NCBI GenBank assembly: GCA_023460035.1
Contig: JAEWRN010000009.1
Location: forward strand, 1-64,000
DNA length: 64,000 nucleotides
Direction of reading: 5' to 3'
DNA from: Bacillota bacterium
GTDB taxonomy: Bacteria; Bacillota; Clostridia; Oscillospirales; Ruminococcaceae
In this document: one piece after another, positions 9,101-17,016 of the stretch
Position numbering within the stretch: position 1 is the stretch's first letter
Layout: each line of letters starts with the position of its first letter
The notes under the pieces: model-generated
What the model saw: the letters and a program-made list of their open reading frames with translations, nothing else
The model's database searches: none
Told to the model about the DNA's origin: nothing
Translations under genes and position numbers: made by a program

Positions 9101-9231
9101 TGTACACCCAGCTGTCTGATGTGGAGGATGAGGTGAACGGTCTTTTGACCTATGACCGCGCGGTGTGCAAATGCGACAAGACCGCAATGAAAACGCTGAA
9201 CCAACGCCTGCAATTTGGAGGGAACAAATGA
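6190..9231 (+). CDS. MFS transporter fused to a family 2 glycoside hydrolase
   Basis: A 1013-residue single reading frame. Residues about 8-425 form a 12-helix major facilitator with the loop 2-3 signature GALSDRLGRRK. Residues about 440-1010 form a GH2 enzyme (beta-galactosidase/glucuronidase/mannosidase clan): jelly-roll sugar-binding domain (RHFGAVD/HGDGYLPF region), Ig-like domain and TIM barrel. The acid/base Glu857 sits in VPFNEGWG and the nucleophile Glu919 in VISEFGGYS. Because a 12-helix MFS has both ends in the cytoplasm, the hydrolase should act on sugars just imported. ATG 6190 follows AGGGAGG directly after the CYTH stop, and it overlaps the flavodoxin gene by ATGA. Coding quality is even across the junction, so an assembly artefact looks unlikely. 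The substrate is unknown. Confidence 0.88.
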   Translation: MKQHPLGAKRWAALLIFGLFGQLAWTIENMYFNVFVYNTISTDPGVIANMVAASAITATLTTLLMGALSDRLGRRKAFIVVGYLLWGASVASFAFLSTSNMAKLFPAANAVQAAALMVVIMDCVMTFFGSSANDAAFNAWVTDITHEDNRGRVESVLSVLPLVAMLIIFGGFSWMTDAGRWGDFFLLFGALVTAGGLAGLVFVRDVPHPAHARSGYFADIVYGFRPSVVRENPGLYITLLALGVFSASTQVFMPYLIIYIQRYLGMQDYALVLAAVLVGASAVSVLCGRLIDKVGKLHFVLPAAVVEVLGLLGMLLARGTLAVIGAGLVMLSGVMLLTASLNGLVRDYTPPDKAGSFQGIRMLFAVMLPMVTGPYLGAAVIRNSGAVYVELGVTKQVPTPAIFLASAVVLLFVSLPTLALWRYRRAHAPLKVQLTSFGEQLDKDLPLPEYPRPQLRRSDNSWRCLNGRWQYAIRPQGQPMGQPEGEIIVPFSPESPLSGVGRQLQPGETLWYERQFEVTGLPGTGRLLLHFGAVDQRCTVLVNGIEVGSHGDGYLPFAIDITAAVREGQNTLTVAVQDDSEKGNTAYGKQTLHRGGIWYTAQSGIWQTVWLERVPDAYLATVKITPLPQQNAVRFEPVFGAGQPQPVRVVVYSAQATVAEGIAAAGEALVLTLRDVHLWSPEDPFLYDVDFFAGQDAAAGYFGMRSFGVGQDENGVPRLLLNGAPYFQNGLLDQGYWSDGLYTAPSDEAMAHDIRTAKELGFNMLRKHIKIEPARWYYHCDRLGMLVWQDMVSGGGPYSPMVVQVLPFLGKMLKDDNYRRFGRKDAAGRAEADRMRRETIDLLYNTVSIGLWVPFNEGWGQFDALRAAAEIKQQDPTRVVDHASGWHDQGGDDLASFHIYYKPVKCHPDTAGRPVVISEFGGYSYGVPGHCVSARQFGYRRYDTAGHFFTAYRELIEKEILPQLDIISAVVYTQLSDVEDEVNGLLTYDRAVCKCDKTAMKTLNQRLQFGGNK

Positions 9232-9731
9232 ACACTCTGATCGCAGTGGCCGGCAAAACCGGCACGACCATGCGCTGCGCCGCACTGCTCAGCGTGCAGC
9301 TGGGCGGCGCGCAGATTGTCAATTTAGAGGTGAAAACACCCGACCCGGCAGACTATGATGTCATTGTGGTGGGCAGCGCCGTGCGCATGGGCCAGTTGCA
9401 CCGCAAGGTACGCGACTTTTTGGCCCGGTACGAACAGGCGCTGCTGGCAAAGCCGTTTGCCTGCTTTGTGTGCTGCGGCTTTGGCGAGCAGGCGCAGGAC
9501 TACCTTGAAAAGGGGTTTGGCCCCGCCCTGCTGGGGCACGCCTGTGCGGCGGGCAGCTTTGGCGGTGAAATGCGCACCGAAGAATTGAAGGGTATGGATA
9601 AATTTTTGGTCGGCATGGTGGCAAAATCGCTGAAGGAGCAAAACAAGCCGCTGCCGACAGTGGACATGCAGGCGATTGCACAGTTTGCCGAAACACTGAA
9701 AACCGGCTGTGCCGGCAGCGCGAATGGGTAG
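9228..9731 (+). CDS. Flavodoxin-like domain protein (HemG/protoporphyrinogen oxidase-type)
   Basis: 167-residue FMN-binding flavodoxin-fold protein. The N-terminal strand and phosphate loop appear as VAGKTGTTMRCA. A YDVIVVGSAVRMGQLHRKVRDF segment matches the HemG/flavodoxin_5 subgroup, and FVCCGFGE follows. The ATG at 9228 lies in an ATGA overlap with the MFS-GH2 gene and has GGAGGGAACAA ahead, so it is the last gene of that operon. Its redox partner and substrate are not evident. The C-terminus is somewhat longer than the core domain. Confidence 0.8.
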   Translation: MNTLIAVAGKTGTTMRCAALLSVQLGGAQIVNLEVKTPDPADYDVIVVGSAVRMGQLHRKVRDFLARYEQALLAKPFACFVCCGFGEQAQDYLEKGFGPALLGHACAAGSFGGEMRTEELKGMDKFLVGMVAKSLKEQNKPLPTVDMQAIAQFAETLKTGCAGSANG

Positions 9732-9859
9732 CGGTGTGTTGTGCCGGTGCCCGCAGCGCAACAAAAAGTCTCTTTTTACGAAAAAGCAATGCAAAGCTTG
9801 CAGATAAAGGGAGAAATGTGGTACCATCAATCCAATCAATGCGGCAGGGGAGCGGCAAT

Positions 9860-10696
9860 ATGCAAACAATTACAAAAGCACTGACCCACGCGGGGCATTT
9901 CCACGCGGACGATGTATTTAGCGCGGCACTGCTGCGCGAGGTTTACCCGGGCATAGAAATACAGCGTGCGTTTGAAGTGCCCGAAGGCTTTGACGGCATT
10001 GTGTTCGACATTGGCGGCGGCGAATTTGACCACCACGGCCCACAGCGCAAGCTGCGCGAAAACGGGATACCGTATGCCGCGTTTGGCCTGCTTTGGCGCC
10101 GGTATGGCACCGAGCTTGTGGGCGAAGACCAGGCAAAATGGATGGACGAGCATTTTATTCAGCCGCTGGACAAAGACGACAACACCGGTTGCGGTGATTC
10201 GCTGGCCGATGCAATTGGCACCTTTAACCCGCTGTGGGACAGCGATGCCGATGCCGACGACTGTTTTTGGCGGGCAGAGCAGTTTGCCGCCGCCATTTTA
10301 AGCAACCGGCTGAACGGCGCACGCTCGATGCTGCGTGCGCGCGAGGTGGTAGGGGAAGCGCTGGCGCAGATGAAGGACGGCATTGTGGTGCTGCCGCAGT
10401 TTGCGCCGTGGAAAGAGACGCTTAAAAAGTCGGAAGCGCGCCTTGTGGTGTACCCCTCGCAGCGCGGCGGGTACAGCGCACAGGGGGTGCCGGTGCCGGA
10501 CGATGCGGCCCACCGGTTGCGGTGCCGTTTCCCGCAAAGCTGGTGCGGTTTGCATGGGCGCGAGCTCGAGCAGGCCTCTGGGGTAGCGGGTTTGCGCTTT
10601 TGCCATGCCAGCGGTTTTTTAATCACAGCAGCTACCCTGCCCGCGGCGCTGGCGGCCTGCCGCAAGGCGGCGCAGTTACAGCAAGGGCCTGCCTAA
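9860..10696 (+). CDS. MYG1 family (UPF0160) metal-dependent hydrolase
   Basis: 278 residues resembling the MYG1/UPF0160 family, DHH-like phosphoesterases; eukaryotic MYG1 is a 3'-5' exonuclease. Conserved family segments are THAGHFHADDVF at the N-terminus (metal-binding HxHxDD), FDIGGGEFDHHG (the DHH-type motif) and DKDDNTG in the middle. ATG 9860 is preceded by GGGGAGCGGCAA; an upstream in-frame start at 9734 has no ribosome binding site. It stands between the flavodoxin and GGDEF genes with gaps of 128 and about 40 bases. The biological substrate in bacteria is not established. Confidence 0.85.
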   Translation: MQTITKALTHAGHFHADDVFSAALLREVYPGIEIQRAFEVPEGFDGIVFDIGGGEFDHHGPQRKLRENGIPYAAFGLLWRRYGTELVGEDQAKWMDEHFIQPLDKDDNTGCGDSLADAIGTFNPLWDSDADADDCFWRAEQFAAAILSNRLNGARSMLRAREVVGEALAQMKDGIVVLPQFAPWKETLKKSEARLVVYPSQRGGYSAQGVPVPDDAAHRLRCRFPQSWCGLHGRELEQASGVAGLRFCHASGFLITAATLPAALAACRKAAQLQQGPA

Positions 10697-10738
10697 GCAG
10701 GTAAACGTGCAGTGGCGATTAAGGAGATGATCTGTAGA

Positions 10739-11707
10739 TTGAGCGAGCAGGCAGTGCAAAATACACAGCAGGGCAGCGCATTGGCCATACAGCGTTCGGC
10801 CGAAACGCTGATTCACCGTATCCCGGCAGGGGTTTACTGTTACCCGGTAACAGCTGAAAGAATGGAGCCTGCCTGCTTTATCTCGGACGGAATGCTGCGC
10901 ATTTTTGAATGCACGCGCGACCTTTTTTACGAAAAATATGGCGGCTGCGTGCGCCGGCTAATATACCCGGCGGACGAACAGCGGCTGGAACAACCCCTTG
11001 CGACCGATCAAAACCGGCCGCCGCAAAGCTATACCTGCCGGGTGCGCACCTACCCCGGGCACACCCGGTGGCTGAGCATCAACCGGCAGGTGCAGCGCGA
11101 CGAGGACGGCCAGTTGCGCGCCTATGTAGTGGCAATCGACAGTACGGCGCAGTATGAGCAGCAGGAAAGCCTGCGCAAAGAGCGCGAGCATTACCGGCGC
11201 TGTGCCCAGCGCGATTTGCTGACCGGCATTTACAACAAGGTCACCGCCGAAAACATGGTGGGTGAAAAGCTGGCAGAAGAAGGCTGCGGCGCGCTGTACC
11301 TGATGGACATCGACAACTTTAAAATGATCAATGACACGCTGGGCCATGCCTGCGGGGATGAAACACTCTCACGCGCATCCGAACGGCTGCGCGCCGCGCT
11401 GCGGCGCGACGACATTGTGGGCCGGGTGGGCGGCGATGAATTTTTATTTTACCTGCCCGGCATACAAACCCCCGCCAACGCGGTAAAGCTGGGCGAAAAG
11501 CTGCTGCACGCGCTGACAAAGCCGCCGCTGGAGCTGCAGGGCAAATTTCAGCTTTCCGTCAGCATTGGCGGCGTGCTGTGCGGCGCCGATGTGCGCAGCT
11601 ACCACACGGCCTACCTGCGGGCAGACGAGGCGCTGTACGCCGCCAAAGCAAAGGGCAAAAACTGCATGGTGCTGTGGCAGAGTGACAAAAGCGTGAAACC
11701 GGTTTAG
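10739..11707 (+). CDS. PAS-GGDEF diguanylate cyclase
   Basis: Makes cyclic di-GMP. About 322 residues: an N-terminal PAS-type sensor region (about residues 40-140, ending in a PAC-like strand with VVAIDSTAQYE), a short helix, then a GGDEF domain. The active site is intact (GRVGGDEF), and an RxxD product-inhibition site (RRDD) lies five residues before it. No membrane segment is seen, so it is a cytosolic sensor. The start is uncertain: AAGGAG at 10721 favours TTG 10739, while GTG 10712 and ATG 10727 are also in frame but badly placed. No EAL partner gene is in the window. Confidence 0.85.
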   Translation: MSEQAVQNTQQGSALAIQRSAETLIHRIPAGVYCYPVTAERMEPACFISDGMLRIFECTRDLFYEKYGGCVRRLIYPADEQRLEQPLATDQNRPPQSYTCRVRTYPGHTRWLSINRQVQRDEDGQLRAYVVAIDSTAQYEQQESLRKEREHYRRCAQRDLLTGIYNKVTAENMVGEKLAEEGCGALYLMDIDNFKMINDTLGHACGDETLSRASERLRAALRRDDIVGRVGGDEFLFYLPGIQTPANAVKLGEKLLHALTKPPLELQGKFQLSVSIGGVLCGADVRSYHTAYLRADEALYAAKAKGKNCMVLWQSDKSVKPV

Positions 11708-11726
11708 GTAAAGCGCAGAAAAACCA

Positions 11727-11755
11727 TTGCCCCCCTTGCGCTGTGCTGGTATAAT
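11727..11755 (+). promoter_or_regulatory. Sigma-A promoter of the small conserved protein at 11835
   Basis: TTGCCC and TATAAT are separated by exactly 17 bp, with TG before the -10 box. The start of transcription would be near 11762, giving a leader of about 70 bases. Confidence 0.7.
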
Positions 11756-11834
11756 AAGGGTATGGCCCAAAGCGGCTTGCCGTCTTGGGAAAACAAGGGG
11801 TAAATTGAAAATAAAAACAACGGAGGTCTTTTTT

Positions 11835-12098
11835 ATGGCAGATCCTGTAAAAATGCATAATATTGACGTCGCAGAATTCTCCGAAATCATTAACAGCTGC
11901 GAGGGTGACGTTTACATGGTCACGCCGGACGGCGACCGTTTGAACCTGAAAAGCAAGCTTTGCCAGCTGATTGGCTTTACCCGCCTGATCGAGGGCGGCA
12001 CGCTGGCATCGGCCGAGCTGGTTTGCGATAACCCTGCCGACGAAAGCAAGCTGTTCCGCTTTAACCTGTTTGGCAAGGACGGCGAGACTAAAAAATAA
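11835..12098 (+). CDS. Small conserved protein of unknown function
   Basis: 87 residues, acidic at the start and basic at the end. Strand-rich in the middle (GDVYMVTPDGDRLNLKS), then an LIGFTRLIEGG segment and FRFNLFGKDGE. I do not recognise a characterised family. The short beta-rich pattern could belong to a PTS HPr-like or phosphocarrier-like fold (polar-residue placement only, weak). ATG 11835 has GGAGG 10 bases ahead. It is transcribed alone, between a strong promoter and an intrinsic terminator, which suggests high expression for its size. Confidence 0.8.
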   Translation: MADPVKMHNIDVAEFSEIINSCEGDVYMVTPDGDRLNLKSKLCQLIGFTRLIEGGTLASAELVCDNPADESKLFRFNLFGKDGETKK

Positions 12099-12109
12099 AC
12101 AGTTTTTTG

Positions 12110-12137
12110 CCCGGCGGCACTTGCTGCCGGGTTTTTT
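12110..12137 (+). terminator. Intrinsic terminator of the small protein gene
   Basis: CCCGGCGGC pairs with GCTGCCGGG (one G-T pair) around a short loop and is followed by TTTTTT. Confidence 0.85.
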
Positions 12138-12173
12138 GCGCCTTTTTGGGCCTTTTATGGGGGTTGCAAAAGG

Positions 12174-12202
12174 TTGCGTTTAACATTAGTTTGAAGTAGA
12201 AT
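12174..12202 (+). promoter_or_regulatory. Probable promoter of the second MATE gene
   Basis: TTGCGT and TAGAAT with a 17-bp spacer, 55 bases ahead of the start codon. Two mismatches in the first box and one in the second make this moderate evidence. Confidence 0.45.
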
Positions 12203-12256
12203 AACGTTATACGTCGCAAACCACGCGGCAGTTTTCCACGAAAGGATGCGCAGCCC

Positions 12257-13645
12257 ATGCCCGCACAAAGCCCGGATGCAAAATACAGACAGATGATCGA
12301 GGACCCCATCCCCCGGCTGATCTGTACCCTCGCGGTGCCTACCATCATCAGCATGCTGATCACCTCTGTCTATAATATGGCCGATACTTTTTTTGTCGGC
12401 AAAATTGGCACGTCGGCCACTGGGGCGGTCGGCGTTGTGTTTTCGCTGATGGCCATTTTTCAGGCTGTCGGCTTTACGTTTGGCATTGGCAGCGGCAATT
12501 TTGTTTCGCGGTTGCTGGGTAGCCGTGATGAAGAACAGGCCGAGCACGTGGCAGTCACCGGGTTTTACACCGCCTTTGCGGTGGGGGTGCTGCTGATGGT
12601 GCTGGGCTTTGTCTTTTTAGACCCGCTGATGCGGGTACTGGGGGCCACCGACACCATTTTGCCCTATGCGCGCGATTATGCCCGGTATATTTTGCTGGGC
12701 GCACCGTTTATCACCAGCTCATTTGTGCTCAATAACCTGCTGCGGTTTCAGGGCAGTGCCATGTATGCAATGGTGGGTATTACTACCGGCGGTGTTTTAA
12801 ATATTCTGCTGGACCCTTTGTTTATTTTTGTATTTGGCCTTGGCACTGCCGGTGCGGCTTTGGCCACTGTGCTCAGCCAGATGGTCAGCTTTTTTATCCT
12901 GTTGGTGCAGTCCTCCCGCGGGGGAAACATTGCCATGGACCCGCGCAAGGTGCGGCCCAGCGCCGGCCTGTACGGCGAAATATTACGTGGGGGCATGCCG
13001 TCGTTTTACCGGCAGGTCATCGCCAGCATCGCCGTCATTGCGCTCAACCTTTCAGCTGGGCCTTACGGTGACGCCGCGATTGCGGCAATGTCCATCGTCT
13101 CCCGCGTGATGATGTTTGCGCTGGCGGCGCTCATCGGCTTTGGGCAGGGCTTTCAGCCGGTGTGCGGCTTTAACTACGGTGCCCGCCGGTACGACCGTGT
13201 GCTGCAGGCGTTTTGGTTTTGCGTCAAGGTGGCGGCGGTGGGCCTTGTGCTCATTGCCGTTGCGGGCGAAATTTTTGCGCCGCAGGTCATTGGGCTCTTC
13301 CGCAAGTCCGACCCGGTGGTCACCGAAATCGGCACGCTGGCGCTGCGGCTGCAATGCATCGCGTTCCCGCTGTCCGGCTGGACGATCTGCCTCAACATGC
13401 TGCAGCAGAATATCGGCAAAAGCCGCGCGGCATCAATTTTGGCAATGGGCCGACAGGGATTGTTCTTTTTGCCGCTCATTTTAACGCTGCCGCACTTTTT
13501 TGGGCTGCTGGGCATTCAGATGACCCAGCCGATTTCGGATGTATGCACTTTTCTACTGGCCGTGCCGATGGGCATCAGCCTGCTGCGTGAGCTGCGCGAA
13601 AAAGAGCAACTGCAAAAGGCACAGCAGGCCAAGGGCGACTGTTAA
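12257..13645 (+). CDS. MATE family efflux transporter (MepA/DinF-like)
   Basis: 462-residue antiporter with 12 hydrophobic segments. The N-terminus (ARLICTLAVPTIISMLIT-like context followed by YNMADTFFVGKIGTSATGAVG) matches the clostridial MepA-type MATE subgroup and differs clearly from the exporter at 1264-2619. A GQGFQPVCGFNYGAR motif in the second half is a hallmark of the same subgroup. ATG 12257 follows AAAGGATGCGCAGCCC. It appears to be a single-gene unit ending before the promoter of the NifU-like gene. Predicted cargo is toxic organic cations or drugs; no direct clue to the real substrate. Confidence 0.92.
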   Translation: MPAQSPDAKYRQMIEDPIPRLICTLAVPTIISMLITSVYNMADTFFVGKIGTSATGAVGVVFSLMAIFQAVGFTFGIGSGNFVSRLLGSRDEEQAEHVAVTGFYTAFAVGVLLMVLGFVFLDPLMRVLGATDTILPYARDYARYILLGAPFITSSFVLNNLLRFQGSAMYAMVGITTGGVLNILLDPLFIFVFGLGTAGAALATVLSQMVSFFILLVQSSRGGNIAMDPRKVRPSAGLYGEILRGGMPSFYRQVIASIAVIALNLSAGPYGDAAIAAMSIVSRVMMFALAALIGFGQGFQPVCGFNYGARRYDRVLQAFWFCVKVAAVGLVLIAVAGEIFAPQVIGLFRKSDPVVTEIGTLALRLQCIAFPLSGWTICLNMLQQNIGKSRAASILAMGRQGLFFLPLILTLPHFFGLLGIQMTQPISDVCTFLLAVPMGISLLRELREKEQLQKAQQAKGDC

Positions 13646-13674
13646 ATTTTAAACAAAAGCTTTTCACACAGCCC

Positions 13675-13703
13675 TTGAAGTTTCCCTGCGCGCCCATTAT
13701 AAT
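13675..13703 (+). promoter_or_regulatory. Sigma-A promoter of the NifU-like/GGGtGRT pair
   Basis: TTGAAG and a perfect TATAAT with 17-bp spacing. Transcription would begin near 13710, about 67 bases before the first start codon. Confidence 0.75.
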
Positions 13704-13776
13704 AGAGGTTGTTCCGGTTTTAGCGGGAGAAAGGGCGGCCTGCCGCCCCGGCAATCAAAGACAAAGGAGTGCTACT

Positions 13777-14469
13777 ATGACCTATTCTCATGAAGTAGAA
13801 CGCATGTGCACCGTGGCCAAGGGTGTGCATCATGGTCCGGCCCCCATCCCCGAAGAGGGCGAATGGGTAAAGGCTTATGAAGTTAAAGACATTTCTGGCC
13901 TGACCCATGGTGTTGGCTGGTGTGCACCGCAGCAGGGTGCCTGCAAGCTGACCCTTAACATCAAGAACGGTATTATCGAAGAGGCGCTGGTCGAAACACT
14001 GGGTTGCTCCGGCATGACCCATTCGGCCGCTATGGCAGGCGAAATTCTGCCGGGCAAAACCATTTTGGAAGCGCTGAATACCGACCTTGTGTGCGACGCA
14101 ATCAACGTTGCCATGCGCGAGCTGTTTTTGCAGATCGTCTATGGCCGCAGCCAGACGGCGTTTTCGGAGGGCGGCCTGCCCATCGGTGCCGGCCTGGAGG
14201 ACCTTGGCAAAGGCCTGCGCAGCCAGGTGGGCACCATTTTCTCCACCGGGGCAAAGGGCGTTCGCTACCTTGAGATGGCAGAGGGGTACATCCTTTCGGT
14301 CGCGCTGGACAGCGAAGACCACACCATCGGCTACAAATTTGTGCGCCTTGGCAAGATGCTGCAAGACATCCGCCACGGCACCGACCCGAAAACCGCATAC
14401 GAGAACAATGTCGGCACCTATGGCCGTTATGACGGTGCTGCAAAATACATCGATCCGCGCGAGGAATAA
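13777..14469 (+). CDS. NifU-like iron-sulfur scaffold protein, partner of GGGtGRT protein
   Basis: 230 residues. The central part resembles the NifU/IscU N-terminal scaffold fold: a Cys-containing strand GWCAPQQGACKLTL, an ETLGCSGMTHSAAM loop with Cys and His, and LEALN helices. The genes of this subgroup are normally found next to GGGtGRT proteins, exactly as here. ATG 13777 follows AAAGGAG. The next gene starts 18 bases after the stop, so the two form an operon behind a strong promoter. Cluster transfer to a partner is inferred; no cysteine desulfurase gene lies nearby, and the physiological role of the pair is not known. Confidence 0.85.
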   Translation: MTYSHEVERMCTVAKGVHHGPAPIPEEGEWVKAYEVKDISGLTHGVGWCAPQQGACKLTLNIKNGIIEEALVETLGCSGMTHSAAMAGEILPGKTILEALNTDLVCDAINVAMRELFLQIVYGRSQTAFSEGGLPIGAGLEDLGKGLRSQVGTIFSTGAKGVRYLEMAEGYILSVALDSEDHTIGYKFVRLGKMLQDIRHGTDPKTAYENNVGTYGRYDGAAKYIDPREE

Positions 14470-14487
14470 GAAAGGGGGTACTCACCA

Positions 14488-15483
14488 ATGGTCACATTTG
14501 AAGGTAAAGAGAGAAGAATGGACAAGATCAATGTCTGCCTGAAAGAGTACGGTCTGGCAGATCTTGAGGCGGCACGCGATTTGTGCCTGTCGAAAAACGT
14601 TGACTGCGAAAAAATCGTGAAAGGCGTACAGCCAATCGCATTTGACAACGCTGTTTGGGCGTACACCCTTGGCTGCGCAGTCGCACTGAAAAAGGGCACC
14701 AAAACCGCACCGGAAGCCGCAGAAGCCATCGGCATCGGCCTGCAGGCATTCTGCGTGCCGGGCTCGGTTGCCGAGCAGCGCGCAGTGGGCCTGGGCCATG
14801 GTAACCTTGGCGCCATGCTGCTGCGTGACGAGACCAAATGCTTTGCGTTCCTTGCAGGTCACGAAAGCTTTGCCGCCGCCGAAGGCGCTATCGGCATTGC
14901 CCGCACCGCAAACAAGGCCCGCAAAGAGCCGCTTCATGTTATCCTGAACGGCCTTGGCAAAGACGCGGCACAGATCATCAGCCGCATCAACGGCTTTACC
15001 TATGTAAAGACCGATTACGACTTCAAAACCGGCGAGCTGAATATCGTTGAGGAGATTAAATACTCCGACGGCGACCGCGCTGCCGTGAAGTGCTACGGCG
15101 CAAACGACGTGCTGGAAGGCGTTGCGATCATGAAGCTGGAAAAGGTCGACGTGTCGATCACCGGCAACTCCACCAACCCCACCCGTTTTCAGCACCTGGT
15201 TGCCGGCACCTACAAAAAGTGGGCTGGCGAAAACGGCGTGCGTTATTTCTCGGTTGCTTCGGGCGGCGGCACAGGCCGTACCCTGCACCCGGACAACGTC
15301 GCTGCGGGCCCCGCTTCTTACGGACTGACCGACTCGATGGGCCGCATGCACGGCGACGCGCAGTTTGCGGGTTCGTCGTCGGTACCGGCACACGTGGAAA
15401 TGATGGGCCTGATGGGCATGGGCAACAACCCGATGGTTGGCGCCACCGTGGCCTGCGCAGTTGCGGTAAGCCAGGCAGAGTAA
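14488..15483 (+). CDS. GGGtGRT family protein
   Basis: 331 residues carrying the signature SGGGTGRTLHPDN at residues 258-270, which names the GGGtGRT family of unknown function. Other conserved parts are VPGSVAEQRAVGLGHGNLGAML and the ending ADMNPMVGATVACAVAV-like segment (GMGNNPMVGATVACAVAV). The Gly/Thr-rich loop suggests binding of a phosphate-bearing ligand, but this is inference. ATG 14488 has GAAAGGGGG ahead; an in-frame ATG at 14518 is an alternative. It is co-transcribed with the NifU-like gene, pointing to an iron-sulfur-dependent activity. The operon ends at a strong terminator. No enzymatic function is established. Confidence 0.9.
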   Translation: MVTFEGKERRMDKINVCLKEYGLADLEAARDLCLSKNVDCEKIVKGVQPIAFDNAVWAYTLGCAVALKKGTKTAPEAAEAIGIGLQAFCVPGSVAEQRAVGLGHGNLGAMLLRDETKCFAFLAGHESFAAAEGAIGIARTANKARKEPLHVILNGLGKDAAQIISRINGFTYVKTDYDFKTGELNIVEEIKYSDGDRAAVKCYGANDVLEGVAIMKLEKVDVSITGNSTNPTRFQHLVAGTYKKWAGENGVRYFSVASGGGTGRTLHPDNVAAGPASYGLTDSMGRMHGDAQFAGSSSVPAHVEMMGLMGMGNNPMVGATVACAVAVSQAE

Positions 15484-15525
15484 CTGCTTTTTGTAGTACC
15501 CACTGTGAGTGGAAAATAGCAAACA

Positions 15526-15563
15526 CAAAAAACCGGCAGAGAATTTCTCTGCCGGTTTTTTTT
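15526..15563 (+). terminator. Intrinsic terminator of the GGGtGRT operon
   Basis: ACCGGCAGAGA pairs with TCTCTGCCGGT, with A-run on the left and eight T on the right, so it may also act on minus-strand transcripts. Confidence 0.9.
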
Positions 15564-15700
15564 ATGTCTGCGGGTGCTTTTGTGGGCTTGCGGCCCAGCT
15601 TTACGGTTCAGTATACTTCGCTATCTGCTGTGCGGGTTGCCCGCACGGTTTATTTTTGCCGGGCAAAATTGCCGCAAGCCCGCACAGAGGCAATGCCTGT

Positions 15701-16675
15701 TTAGTCTGCTGCGCGAAACAGCGGCTCGATGACCTCTTGAATCAGTGCAACGCGGTCTTTTACCTCTGGTGCAAACAGTGACGCAATGGCGACGACCATG
15801 CCGTTTTCGGCGTTCACATAAATGGCATTGCCGCCATCCCCCAGCGCGGCAAAGCTGCTTTTGCCGGTCACCCACCACAAATAGCCGTAGTTCAGCGCGC
15901 CCCAGTGGCTGTGCACCGCAGTGCTTTCGGCCACCCAGCTTTTGGGCACCAGCTGTTTGCCGCCCCACTTGCCGCCGTTCAGGTAAAGCTGGCCAAACTT
16001 TGCCATGTCGCGCACCGTCAAAAACAGCCCCCAGCTTGCCGCGTTCAGCCCCTCGGGGCCCGCCACCCAGCCGGTGGTGTTTTTGTCGTTCATCACGGTA
16101 AAATGCTCCTCTTCACTGTGCAAAAAAATCGATTGCGGCACCCGGATGCCCAGCGGCTCAAACAGCACTTCGTTTGCAAACTGCAAAATGGGCTGGCCGG
16201 TCGCCTGCGCCAAAATACCGGACAACAGGTGCGAGCCCACAATGGGCGAATAGCAAAAGTCGCCCGGCTGTTTTGTGCCCCCCAGCAGGCCCAGTGCAAA
16301 TTGCACCCAGTTTTCGCTGGCAAAAAAGGCCGCGTAGGGCTCGGTCTCGCATTTATAGGGCGCGGTCATCGTCAGCAGGTGGCGCAGCGTGACGGTTTGC
16401 AGCACGGTTTCGCCCTGCGGCACGGCATAGCCGGGGAAAAACTCCAGCACCTTTTGCTCCACACTGCGCAGATACCCTTTGTCGATGGCGATGCCGATGA
16501 GGGTGGAAAAAACACTTTTCGTCACCGAATAAACGTGCAGGGCGTTGCCTGCCGTGATGTCGTTAAAATACTTTTCGTATAAAACGGAGCCGTTTTTTTG
16601 CACAAGAATACCCGCAATATTGCCGTATTCGCGTTGCAGCAGCCCCGTCAGCTGTTCTGTCTGTTCTGGTTTCAA
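15701..16675 (-). CDS. Serine hydrolase of the beta-lactamase/class C family
   Basis: 324 residues similar to the class C beta-lactamase/esterase/D-aminopeptidase family. The nucleophile motif SxxK is SVTK near residue 50. The Tyr motif appears as YSP rather than YxN, and the third motif is GDGGN, so true beta-lactamase activity is doubtful; peptidase or esterase is more likely. No signal peptide, so it acts in the cytoplasm. The start is TTG at 16675: GGAGG lies 9 bases ahead, and there is no suitable ATG. Single gene, minus strand; it converges on the GGGtGRT operon. Confidence 0.85.
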   Translation of the reverse strand: MKPEQTEQLTGLLQREYGNIAGILVQKNGSVLYEKYFNDITAGNALHVYSVTKSVFSTLIGIAIDKGYLRSVEQKVLEFFPGYAVPQGETVLQTVTLRHLLTMTAPYKCETEPYAAFFASENWVQFALGLLGGTKQPGDFCYSPIVGSHLLSGILAQATGQPILQFANEVLFEPLGIRVPQSIFLHSEEEHFTVMNDKNTTGWVAGPEGLNAASWGLFLTVRDMAKFGQLYLNGGKWGGKQLVPKSWVAESTAVHSHWGALNYGYLWWVTGKSSFAALGDGGNAIYVNAENGMVVAIASLFAPEVKDRVALIQEVIEPLFRAAD

Positions 16676-17016
16676 GTTGGTAGTCCTCCTTTTTTTGATG
16701 AAGGATATCCTCTAAAAAACAGCATAAATCGATTAAAAATGTTTTGCAAGCCCTATTTTAAAAGAATTTTAAACTTTTTTTAAATGGCGGGGCTTTTGGC
16801 GGCAACACAAAATAAAGCAGATGCAGACTTTACAAATTGTAATAAAAACAAACTATTGTCAGGTTGCCGGGCAGGGCTTTTGGGCGGCAAATTTTCAAAA
16901 CTTCAACAATTGCATATCACCACCCTCTCACAGGCGGGCCGTATAGTATCACCATGGCGTGTTCTAAGCGCCTTACGGGGTTTTGTGTAAACAGCGGCAA
17001 GAAAGGAGGGCGGCGA
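16676..17016. other. Intergenic region between serine hydrolase and glycosyltransferase genes
   Basis: About 340 bases, clearly richer in A and T than the neighbours, especially 16720-16790. It must hold the divergent promoters. A TATAGT box at 16942-16947 (plus strand) could serve the glycosyltransferase operon but has no good -35 box. A small palindrome AGGATATCCT lies at 16701-16710 just ahead of the serine hydrolase. No gene or RNA structure was recognised. Confidence 0.4.
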
